Assembly: GCF_016907535.1 (NCBI RefSeq)
Contig: NZ_JAFBCF010000001.1
Span: 3,162,001 to 3,226,000, forward strand
DNA: 64,000 nucleotides
DNA from: Microlunatus panaciterrae
GTDB lineage: Bacteria; Actinomycetota; Actinomycetes; Propionibacteriales; Propionibacteriaceae
Direction: 5' to 3'
The translations under genes and the position numbers were made by a program. The notes below the pieces were generated by a model. It was not told the origin of the DNA and ran no database searches. It saw only the letters and a list, made by a program, of their open reading frames with translations. Below, piece by piece: positions 55,168-64,000 of this stretch (position 1 is the first letter of the stretch; every line of letters begins with the position of its first letter).

Positions 55168-57633
55168 GTGAGGACGGACGAGACAGGGGTGACGGTGACC
55201 GACACAAGCAACTATCTGCGGTTCGAGCGGGTCGACTCGGTGACGGAGACGGACCGCGGCCTGCTCGCCGAGCTGCACGGTGAGCAACTGCGGATCGACG
55301 TGGTCCGCGACGACGTGGTGCGGTTCAAGATCAGCCGTGCCGGTGCGTTCGACGAATCGCCCACATTCGCGGTGTGCGTCGATCCGATGTCCCAGCCGGT
55401 TGCTTTCGACGTCGATCGGGACGCCGACGTCGTCAGACTGCGTACCGCGGCGCTGGTGGTCTCGCTCTGGCTCGACCCGTTCCGGCTGGAGGTGCACCGG
55501 CTCGACGGCAGCATGGTGATCGAGACCGCGGCTGACGCGGACGGCAGCTACCAGGCCTACGCGACGCTCAACGACGCGTTCGCTCTGCGACGCCGTTGTC
55601 GTCAGGAGGATGCGATCTACGGCCTGGGGGAGAAGACCGGCCGGCACAACCGGAAGGGCCGCGACTTCACCTTGTGGAACACCGATGTGCTGAACCCGAC
55701 GGCGTCGGGCGCGTTCACCGCCGGTCGGGCCGCCGACGACCCTCGCTCGGAACGGACCAGTGTCGAGTTCGACCCCTACTACGTGTCGATCCCGTTCTTC
55801 TACCACCAGGCCTATCCGTCCGGTGAGATGGCGGCATCCTTCATCGACAACGGCTACCGCGCCGACTACGACTTCACCGGCGCCGACGAGTACCGCATCC
55901 ACTTCTCCGGCGGGCAGTACACCGAGTACATCTTCGCCGGACCGGACATGCCCGCGATCCTGGCCGCCTACAGCTGGCTCACCGGTCGCGCGGCACCACC
56001 GCCGCTGTGGTCACTCGGCTATCACCAGTGCCGATGGTTCACCTACCGCCAGCAGACGATCGAGCAGCTCGCGGACCGCCATCGCGACACGGATATTCCC
56101 TGTGACGCCTTGTGGCTGGACATCGACTACATGGACGGCTATCGGGTGTTCACCTGGAACACCGAGGCGTTCCCGGATCCGCCCGGCATGCTGCAACGCC
56201 TTGCCCAGCAGGGATTCCGGGTGATCACGATCATTGACCCGGGGGTGAAGTACGACCCGGGCTACTGGGTGTTCGACCAGGCGGTGGAACAGGACGTGCT
56301 CTGCAAGACCGAGGGCGGCGACGTCTACATCGGGCAGGTGTGGCCGGGAAACACCGCCTTTCCCGACTTCGTCACCAAAGAGGCGCGAGCCTGGTGGGGC
56401 CAGCTGAACGCGGCACACGTCCAGTCGGGGCTGGCCGGCATCTGGAACGACATGAACGAGCCGGCGACCGGAGTGGTCGACCCGCACGGCATGCGCTTCG
56501 GCAAGGGCGCCCATCCCCACGAGCGCTATCACAACCAGTACGCCCTGTTGATGGCCATGGGCACCACGGCCGGACTGCTGGAGGCGATGCCGGACCGGCG
56601 CACGTTCGTGCTGTCCCGCGCCGGGTTCGCCGGCATCCAGCGGTATGCAGCCAACTGGATGGGAGACAACCTGTCGCGTTGGGACCATCTCTGGCTCAGC
56701 CTGCCGATGGCGGCCGGGTTCGGCATCTCCGGCCAGCCGTTCGTCGGGGCCGACATCGGCGGGTTCGCCGGCAGCTCCAACGCCGAGCTGTTCCTGCGTT
56801 GGATGCAGTACGGCGTGCTGACCCCGTTCTGTCGCAACCACTCCGCTATGGGCAATGTCGACCAGTACGCCTGGGCGTGGGGTGAGGTGATCGAGGGTCT
56901 GGTGCGGGAGGCGATCAAGCTCCGCTACCGACTCCTGCCTTACCTCTATGCGACCTTCCTCCGCGCAGCCGAGACCGGCGCTCCGGTGCAGCGGCCGCTC
57001 GTCTTCGACTTCCAGTACGACGGCACCGTCCGCGACATCGACGACGAGTTCCTGCTCGGCCCGGACCTGTTGGTGGCGCCCGTCGTCGAGGCGGGGGTCA
57101 CGGCCCGGCAGGTCTACCTGCCGGCCGGCACCTGGTACGACTGGCACAGCGACGAACCGGTCGACGGCGGCCGCTTCCTCCTGACACCGACGCCGATGGA
57201 CCGGATCCCGATCTTCGCCCGCGGCGGTGCGGTCATCCCGATGTGGTCCGAGGCGCCGGACAGCACCGATGGCTACCGCCCTGCCGTGGTGGAGCTGCAT
57301 CTGTTCGCCCCCGGCTTCGACGGCACCTTCGGCTCGTTCCTGCAGGAGGACGACGGGCTCACCTTCGCCGCGCTCGAAGGCGGCCGGTACCGGACCAGCT
57401 TCGAAGTGACCCGCAGCGGCCGCGCCATCACGGTCGAGGCCGCAGTGGAGGGCAACGGCTATCCCGAGTTTGCCCGAGAGGCCTTCGACCTGATCATCCA
57501 CGGCGCCTCGCCGTCGACGGTCTGGCTGGCGGATGAAGAGCTGGCCGGCATCGGCGGGGCCCCGGGCGAACGGGTCCGTTTCCGGCTGCCGAACACCGGT
57601 CAGGCCTTCACCCTCCGTTTCGACCTCGGCTAG
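55168..57633 (+). CDS. Alpha-glucosidase, glycoside hydrolase family 31
   Basis: 821 residues. The N-terminal beta-sandwich is at about 15-250, then the barrel: PPLWSLGYHQCRWFTYRQQ and LDIDYMDGYRVFTWN. The nucleophile Asp lies in GIWNDMNEP and the acid/base Asp in NWMGDNLSRWDH. C-terminal beta domains complete the family layout. No signal peptide, so intracellular maltose/isomaltose-type or xyloside substrates. The start is GTG at 55168; later GTGs at 55189 and 55195 are possible. Confidence 0.93.
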   Translation: MRTDETGVTVTDTSNYLRFERVDSVTETDRGLLAELHGEQLRIDVVRDDVVRFKISRAGAFDESPTFAVCVDPMSQPVAFDVDRDADVVRLRTAALVVSLWLDPFRLEVHRLDGSMVIETAADADGSYQAYATLNDAFALRRRCRQEDAIYGLGEKTGRHNRKGRDFTLWNTDVLNPTASGAFTAGRAADDPRSERTSVEFDPYYVSIPFFYHQAYPSGEMAASFIDNGYRADYDFTGADEYRIHFSGGQYTEYIFAGPDMPAILAAYSWLTGRAAPPPLWSLGYHQCRWFTYRQQTIEQLADRHRDTDIPCDALWLDIDYMDGYRVFTWNTEAFPDPPGMLQRLAQQGFRVITIIDPGVKYDPGYWVFDQAVEQDVLCKTEGGDVYIGQVWPGNTAFPDFVTKEARAWWGQLNAAHVQSGLAGIWNDMNEPATGVVDPHGMRFGKGAHPHERYHNQYALLMAMGTTAGLLEAMPDRRTFVLSRAGFAGIQRYAANWMGDNLSRWDHLWLSLPMAAGFGISGQPFVGADIGGFAGSSNAELFLRWMQYGVLTPFCRNHSAMGNVDQYAWAWGEVIEGLVREAIKLRYRLLPYLYATFLRAAETGAPVQRPLVFDFQYDGTVRDIDDEFLLGPDLLVAPVVEAGVTARQVYLPAGTWYDWHSDEPVDGGRFLLTPTPMDRIPIFARGGAVIPMWSEAPDSTDGYRPAVVELHLFAPGFDGTFGSFLQEDDGLTFAALEGGRYRTSFEVTRSGRAITVEAAVEGNGYPEFAREAFDLIIHGASPSTVWLADEELAGIGGAPGERVRFRLPNTGQAFTLRFDLG

Positions 57634-57711
57634 CTGTTGATCTTGCCTGTTTGTTGATCATGCGCGCTTTCCGGAGCCGCTCCGCGACTCAACGTCCGGA
57701 GCGCCCGGGCA

Positions 57712-59181
57712 TCAACGCAACGGGTGGTTGGCGCGGATGATCTGGTCCGGGTCCACCGCCTCCTGCACCGCCACCAACCGGGCCAGCACCTCCGGGGAGT
57801 GGAACCGGCTGGCGGGTTCGGAGGACTCGCTGAAGTTGGCGTAGGTGCGGTCGTTGCGCCACGGGCCGAGACCACGCAGCAGGGATCGGACATCAGCCTC
57901 GACCAGCGCATGCAGGTCGGCGTTCGGCGTCACACCGACTCCGAAGACCAGGAACCGTCCTGGCAGGTGGTCCACCGCACCACCGTCTTGCACCGGCCGC
58001 CCGAGCGCACCACCCAGGAGCCGGACATCGACCGCGAGCAGCGACGTGTCGGCCTCCGGGCCGGCAACGGCCAGGATCGCCTCAATCGTCTCCGCGGACA
58101 TGTCGTTGATGATCACCCCGCCACCGGCAGCCGGTGTGGGCGCGGGCGGGTCCATGTGGATCTGGGCGAGCTGGGTGGCCGGCATCACCCCGAACAGGTC
58201 CACAGTCGGGCCGAGCGCGCGCAGCGGCTCGAGCAGCTGATGGGCGGACTCCTCGCTGCCCAGGATCGCACCATCGACGACCGCGAACGACTGGCCGCGC
58301 AGGAAGTCGGGCAGCTCGGGCAGCGGTGGGAGGCGGAGCAGCCGCGCGCAGGCAGTGACCGCCTCGTCCAGGTCGCGCGTCCAGGTCTCGAAGGCGGTGA
58401 AGACCTCGCGGGCCCGGTCGATCGGAAACAGCAGCGACCCCGCGTACACCTGGTCGATCGGGAAGACGCGGAAGTCGAGCCGCGTCACCACCGCACCGTT
58501 GCCGCCACCGCCACGGAGGGCCCAGAACAGCTCCGGCTCGGTGTCGGCATCCACCTCCAGGATGCGCCCGTCACCGGTCACCACCTCGGCCCCCAGAACG
58601 TGGTTGACCGCCAGCCCGTGGCGCCGGCCCAGCCAGCTGTAACCCCCACTCAGGGTGTAGCCGGCGATGCCGACGTCGGGTGACGAACCCGACAGGGCGC
58701 CCAGGCCATGCCCCGCGAGGGCCGCGTTCACCTCCCCCCAGAGCGCACCGGCCCCAGCCCGGACCCGGTGTGCCTGCGGGTCGACGACGATGTCCTTCAG
58801 CAGCGTGGTGCGCAACAGGATGGTCCCACTCAGGTCGCCGAGCGGGGCTGGGTTGTGGCCGCCGCTCTGCGGCGCGACACGCAGGCCGTGCTCGGCGGCG
58901 TAACCGATGACCTGGGCCACATCCCCGGCGTCGGCCGGGAAGGCGACGGCCACCGGACGCTGGTCGACTGCGAGGTTCCAGGCGCTCCGGGCCTGGTCCC
59001 AGTCCGGATCGGCGGCTGTCGCGAGCCGTCCGCGCAGACGGCCGGCGAGCCCGCGCAGTGCCGGGTCGGTGTGCCGGTCGGAGCTGACCGGGGACTGGGA
59101 CTCCAGGGAGACGGCTGCCTCGCGCACCTCCCGATCAAGGCTGATGTCCTGCCGAGTCGTCTGATCCTGGGTGATGCTCAT
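57712..59181 (-). CDS. FAD-dependent oxidase (berberine-bridge/PCMH type)
   Basis: 489 residues. The FAD-binding PCMH domain contains RPVAVAFPADAGDVAQVIGYAAEHGLRVAPQSGGHNPAPLGDL (the His is a likely covalent FAD site), AGALWGEVNAALAGHGLGALSGSSPDVGIAGYTLSGGYSWLGR. The C-terminal BBE segment is at the end (YANF...). No signal peptide. The ATG at 59181 has an aggagag site 9 bp upstream, and a longer frame of 60 codons is not supported. Substrate is likely an alcohol or sugar. It is convergent with GH31 and divergent from the fusion gene. Confidence 0.88.
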   Translation of the reverse strand: MSITQDQTTRQDISLDREVREAAVSLESQSPVSSDRHTDPALRGLAGRLRGRLATAADPDWDQARSAWNLAVDQRPVAVAFPADAGDVAQVIGYAAEHGLRVAPQSGGHNPAPLGDLSGTILLRTTLLKDIVVDPQAHRVRAGAGALWGEVNAALAGHGLGALSGSSPDVGIAGYTLSGGYSWLGRRHGLAVNHVLGAEVVTGDGRILEVDADTEPELFWALRGGGGNGAVVTRLDFRVFPIDQVYAGSLLFPIDRAREVFTAFETWTRDLDEAVTACARLLRLPPLPELPDFLRGQSFAVVDGAILGSEESAHQLLEPLRALGPTVDLFGVMPATQLAQIHMDPPAPTPAAGGGVIINDMSAETIEAILAVAGPEADTSLLAVDVRLLGGALGRPVQDGGAVDHLPGRFLVFGVGVTPNADLHALVEADVRSLLRGLGPWRNDRTYANFSESSEPASRFHSPEVLARLVAVQEAVDPDQIIRANHPLR

Positions 59182-59353
59182 GTACTGCTCTCCTCTGTCC
59201 TGGGCTGCGGTCGCCGGCTGTTCCAGCTCCCGGTGGTGGGGATCGGTGCTGCAGGCGATTCGTGGGTCACGCTCGGCCTGGGTCAACCATCCGGGTCTCA
59301 GAGGCACCCAGCCGTCCATCTGATACAGGCCCTCCGTGGGGTTGCGGAGATCG

Positions 59354-59368
59354 GGGACCAAAGGCTCT
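59354..59368 (+). promoter_or_regulatory. DosR/DevR-like box upstream of the PRT-hydrolase gene
   Basis: GGGACCAAAGGCTCT lies 94 bp before the gene and matches GGGACTTNNGGCCCT at ten of the thirteen defined positions. It is in the 281-bp gap shared with the FAD oxidase and may serve either gene. Confidence 0.45.
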
Positions 59369-59462
59369 GGTGTGCGCCAGGCCCGGGCATGACGATGGCG
59401 CTGAAACGAGGTGCTCGATCGAGCACCGGGCGAAGGGCTTCAGACGATGGAGGTGACAGACG

Positions 59463-60793
59463 ATGGTGTTCTCGGACCGGGTCGACGCCGGCCGCCGGTT
59501 GGCGTCGCGGCTGCAGCATCTTCGCCAGGACGATGTGGTGGTGCTCGGCCTGCCACGCGGGGGAGTCCCCGTCGCCTACGAGGTGGCTATGGCCCTACGG
59601 GCGCCACTCGACGTCATCGTCGTCCGCAAGCTCGGAGTTCCCTACCAGCCGGAGCTCGCGATGGGAGCCATCGGCGAGGGGGGTGCGCGAGTGCTGGACT
59701 CACGCGTACTGGCCCAGGCCAGGGTGAGTGAAGACGACCTCAGACGGGTGGAGACGCGGGAGCGGGCGGTGCTGGAGGATCGCGTGACCCGGCTCCGCCG
59801 CGGCCGGGACCGCATCGACCTGCACGGGCGGGTGGCGGTCGTGGTCGACGACGGCATCGCGACCGGTTCAACCGCTCGGGTCGCCTGTGAGGTGGCTCGT
59901 CACCTCGGCGCGGCGAGGGTCGTTCTCGCCGTCCCGGTCGGCCCTGCCGACACCGTACGGCACCTGCCAGAGGCGGACGAGGTCATCTGTGTCACGACAC
60001 CGCTCGGCTTCATGGCCGTCGGCAACTACTACCGCGACTTCTCGCCGACCAGCGACGAGGAGGTGATCGCCCTGCTCGACGCCGCGGCGCGGCACCAGCA
60101 GCATGACCGGGAGACGGCTCTGCCGTCCGACAGCGACACCGACGTGCAGATCGACGCCGGGGGCGTGACTTTGGCCGGACACCTGCATCTGCCGGAGCGG
60201 GCGTCGGCCGTGGTCCTGTTCGCCCACGGCAGCGGGAGCAGTAGGCACAGCCCCCGCAACCGGTTCGTCGCCTCGGTGCTCTTCGAGGCGGGGATCGGCA
60301 CCCTGTTGCTGGACCTGCTGACACCCGAGGAGGAGCTCGACCGGGCCAACGTCTTCGACATCCCGCTGCTGGCCGCGCGTCTGCTGGCAGCCACCCGATG
60401 GCTGTCCACCCGCGACGACACAGCCGGTTGCCGGATCGGCTACTTCGGCGCCAGCACCGGCGCCGGAGCGGCACTGGTGGCGGCTGCGCAGGCGGGTGAC
60501 CAGATCGCAGCGGTGGTGTCCCGGGGCGGCCGCCCGGACCTGGCCGGACCACACCTGGGTGCGGTGACGGCGCCGACACTGCTGATCGTCGGTGGTGAGG
60601 ATCTCCTGGTCCTGGATCTGAACCGCCAGGCGAAGGCGCGACTGCGTTGCACCAACAGACTGTCGGTAGTCCCCGGCGCCACCCATCTGTTCGAGGAACC
60701 CGGCACGCTGGCCGAGGCGGCGCTGCTGGCCCGGGACTGGTTCGCCCGTTACCTGCTGCCGGCTGCCGCCGTCTCGACACCGGAGCGGGCAGA

Positions 60794-60797
<4 letters not shown>
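59463..60797 (+). CDS. Phosphoribosyltransferase fused to dienelactone-hydrolase-like domain
   Basis: 444 residues. The PRTase domain at 1-205 has the PRPP loop VVVDDGIATGST (126-137). The alpha/beta hydrolase at 225-440 has the nucleophile elbow GASTGA with Ser331, an acid in VGGEDLLVLD and His in GATHLFEEPG. The same fusion occurs in mycobacteria (Rv0571c) as a member of the DosR dormancy regulon. A DosR-like box precedes it and an erythromycin-esterase gene follows with a 4-bp overlap. Substrates unknown. Confidence 0.88.
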
Positions 60798-62116
<1,319 letters not shown>

Positions 62117-62124
62117 CGCGTGGG

Positions 62125-63123
62125 TCAGTTCCCGAGGCTCTGCACCTTGTCGATCAGGGCGTCCAGCCGTGCGTTGAGGCCGGCATCCACCACCTGGGCA
62201 TCCGGGTGTTCGTCATGCCAGCCGACGATCTCGCGTACCCCCGTCGCATAGGGGATGGTCGCGCAGAACTCAGGAACCAGCGACTTGATCTTGCTGTTGT
62301 CGAAGATCACCGAGTGGGCCTTGTCTCCCACGATGCCTGGGCCGATCTCCGGCAGCACCGCAGCCAACGTGTCGGAGGCGACGTGCACCAGCTGCGGCGT
62401 CACGCCGAGGGCGGTGCCGTAGAGGCCGAAGATGTGGTTCCAGGTCAGCACCTCGTCGGAGGTGATGTGGAAGGAGTCGCCGATCGCCTGCGGGTGGCCC
62501 AGCAGGCCGACGAAGCCGATCGCGAAGTCCTCGGTGTGCGTCATCGTCCACAGCGAGGTGCCGTCTCCGTGGACGACGACCGGCAACCCGCGCCGCATCC
62601 GATCCACCACTGTCCAACCACCGGGGAGGGCCACCCGGCTGTGGTCGTACGTGCTGGACGGACGGACGATGGTGATCGGGAAGCCGTCGTCGCGGTAGGC
62701 CTCCAGCAGGAGGTCCTCGCAGGCGATCTTGTCCCTGGAGTACTGCCAGTACGGGTTGCGCAGCGGGGTCGATTCCACGATGGGTAGCCGGGCAACCGGC
62801 TTCTGGTACGCGGAGGCGCTGCTGATGAAGACGTACTGCGAGGTCCGGGAGGTGAACAGGTCGATGTCGGTGCGGACGTGGTCGGGGGTGAAGGCGATGA
62901 AGTCGACGACGACGTCGAACTCGCGAGCGCCCAGCGCGCTGCGGACCGAGGCGGGATCCCGGATGTCGGCGGTCAGTACCTCGGCTCCCGCGGGCACCGG
63001 TCGGCTCGCCGTGGTGCCGCGGTTGAGCAGCGTCAACTGGTGCCCGGCGGCGATCGTCTGGGCCGAGCTGGCCGCGCTGATGGTGCCGGTGCCGCCGATG
63101 AAGAGGATCTTGAGTGGGCTCAT
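62125..63123 (-). CDS. NAD-dependent epimerase/dehydratase (extended SDR)
   Basis: 332 residues. The Rossmann motif is KILFIGGTGTIS near 5-16. Instead of a clear YxxxK, the conserved region is YWQYSRDKIACEDLL, with Tyr and Lys in the order YSRDK. The type resembles the mRNA-binding CSP41-like SDRs and sugar epimerases. The stop faces the erythromycin esterase stop 9 bp away. ATG at 63123; divergent from the SPW gene. Confidence 0.87.
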   Translation of the reverse strand: MSPLKILFIGGTGTISAASSAQTIAAGHQLTLLNRGTTASRPVPAGAEVLTADIRDPASVRSALGAREFDVVVDFIAFTPDHVRTDIDLFTSRTSQYVFISSASAYQKPVARLPIVESTPLRNPYWQYSRDKIACEDLLLEAYRDDGFPITIVRPSSTYDHSRVALPGGWTVVDRMRRGLPVVVHGDGTSLWTMTHTEDFAIGFVGLLGHPQAIGDSFHITSDEVLTWNHIFGLYGTALGVTPQLVHVASDTLAAVLPEIGPGIVGDKAHSVIFDNSKIKSLVPEFCATIPYATGVREIVGWHDEHPDAQVVDAGLNARLDALIDKVQSLGN

Positions 63124-63251
63124 GACGTGACTCTATCGAGCGCAGCTGAACAGGCCTTCGGACCTCTTGTGCCGACACGAAACGGATCTACCGTGGTGAT
63201 ATGGCGATCCGCCAGAGGCGACGGATCTGAACTGAAAGGTGGTGGCTTGAG

Positions 63252-63611
63252 ATGCGCAAATGGACTCGCTGGCAGGACTGGGTGGCCCTCGCCGCTGGTC
63301 TGTACGCGCTGCTGTCTCCGATCTGGACACAGACCACAACCCGGGCGACCTGGTCGCTGATCGGGCTGGGGGCCGTGCTCGCGGTGACGGCACTGTGGTC
63401 GCTCGCTGCGCCCGGAGCGGTGGCGTCGGAGTGGATCCACGCGATCCTGGGCGTGCTGTTGATCATCGCGCCGTTCGTGCTCGGGTTCTCGGGTCTGATG
63501 GGAATGGCCATCACGGCTTGGGCCACGGGCGGCGTTGCCCTGATCGTCGGCGCCTTGGGGATCCCGGCCAGCAACCGGGTTCACCACGACCAGATGGTGG
63601 CGCACAGCTGA
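63252..63611 (+). CDS. SPW repeat membrane protein
   Basis: 119 residues, four hydrophobic helices. Two SPW-type units are visible: RWQDWVALAAGLYALLSPIW and ASEWIHAILGVLLIIAPFVLG. The family is of unknown function, found in membranes of actinobacteria and others. The ATG has an aaggtggtgg site 6-8 bp upstream. Confidence 0.88.
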   Translation: MRKWTRWQDWVALAAGLYALLSPIWTQTTTRATWSLIGLGAVLAVTALWSLAAPGAVASEWIHAILGVLLIIAPFVLGFSGLMGMAITAWATGGVALIVGALGIPASNRVHHDQMVAHS

Positions 63612-63693
63612 CCTCACACCCTGATCAAGCTGTGTCGTCAGCGATGCATCTCCAGCGGCCCACCTGGCGTGGGCCGCTGGCAGGTCCGGCGGC

Positions 63694-64000
63694 TCAGCTC
63701 GGTGCTGTGGCCTCGTCGGCGTGCTCGGGCCGGCCGGCCAGCCAGTCCTGCAGGTCGGCCACCCGCTGCGGGTGGCGGCGACTGCGCGCCAGGAACCCCG
63801 CGCCGTGCTCCGGCATCGGATCCTGGTCGGTCGGTTGATAGCGCAGGTCGACACTCCAGCGGACATGGTCGGCGTTGTTCGGCGTCGAGCTGTGCACCAG
63901 CCGGTCGTTGAACAGGATCGCGGTGCCGGCCCGTACCGGCAGCGCCCGTTCCCGGCTCTTGCCGGCGGCCAGCCCCTCGACATCGACTGTCAGGAACCCG
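63694..64000 (-). CDS. Phytanoyl-CoA dioxygenase family protein, C-terminal part
   Basis: The frame is open to the window edge (about 100 codons visible), so the start is outside. The visible end has GTAILFNDRLVHSS, giving the second iron-binding His of the 2-oxoglutarate dioxygenases, and VRWSVDLRYQPTDQD, with the Arg that binds 2-oxoglutarate. PhyH-family enzymes hydroxylate acyl chains, compatible solutes or antibiotics; the substrate cannot be inferred. Confidence 0.8.
   Translation of the reverse strand, partial: GFLTVDVEGLAAGKSRERALPVRAGTAILFNDRLVHSSTPNNADHVRWSVDLRYQPTDQDPMPEHGAGFLARSRRHPQRVADLQDWLAGRPEHADEATAPS

Noticed and set aside
63150-63175. DosR-like box in the epimerase/SPW gap (aggccttcggacct)
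   Set aside because: Only the GGCC half fits; the GGGAC half is missing, so it is not counted with the other three boxes.

Overview
The window is high-GC DNA with dense, often overlapping genes, many GTG starts and -10 boxes of the form TAnnnT. The core gene order (RNase E/G, rplU, rpmA, obg, proB; then proA, nadD, rsfS, phosphatase, tRNA-Ala) is that of an actinobacterium. The single-membrane Tad pilus locus without a secretin, the Tat-exported phosphatases and a GTTCACC-type PHO box agree. My guess is Propionibacteriales, perhaps a Microlunatus-like Propionibacteriaceae. That is inference from gene order and composition, not from a search.

Layout. 1-4720: 3' part of an RNase E/G gene, then four genes between it and rplU (DUF1304 membrane protein, FprA-type ferredoxin reductase, and an overlapping DUF3037 / minimal HipA-like kinase pair). 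4721-8613: rplU-rpmA-obg-proB, with two candidate promoters, a leader hairpin, a terminator and a striking 86-bp near-perfect palindrome just before obg. 8805-14748: a complete dipeptide-type ABC importer operon. 14837-15885: PPOX-family oxidoreductase and ogt. 15914-23586: a complete Tad/Flp pilus operon read leftwards, with a strong hairpin after the flp pilin gene. A divergent TetR gene follows, and matching inverted repeats lie upstream of both flp and tetR. 24681-25157: a REP-like repeat array. 25414-31970: PQ-loop protein, class A PBP with PASTA, proA, a 48-aa membrane protein, nadD, rsfS, histidine phosphatase, tRNA-Ala(GGC).

31971-44479 is accessory and largely secretory: an esterase, a SnoaL-like protein, a three-gene operon (MauE-thioredoxin membrane protein, Cys-rich Tat-exported HEXXH protein, YVTN-propeller surface protein), GH46 chitosanase, a truncated globin, and a phosphate-scavenging group (phospholipase C, metallophosphoesterase, PhoX) with a PHO box before phoX and a second repeat array. 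44502-64000: MarR-ClC channel operon, ppdK, lipoprotein, Ser/Thr kinase, zinc metallopeptidase lipoprotein, fasciclin protein, YkgJ-like/pentapeptide protein, GH31 glucosidase, FAD oxidase, a phosphoribosyltransferase-hydrolase fusion with an erythromycin-esterase homologue, epimerase, SPW protein and a partial phytanoyl-CoA dioxygenase. DosR/DevR-like boxes precede marR-clc, ppdK and the fusion gene, suggesting a shared hypoxia/dormancy-type regulon.

The best candidates for new biology are the MauE-thioredoxin / HEXXH / propeller operon, the TetR-Tad operator pair, the 86-bp palindrome, the HipA-like/DUF3037 pair and the DosR-like box set. All motif and family calls were made by eye.
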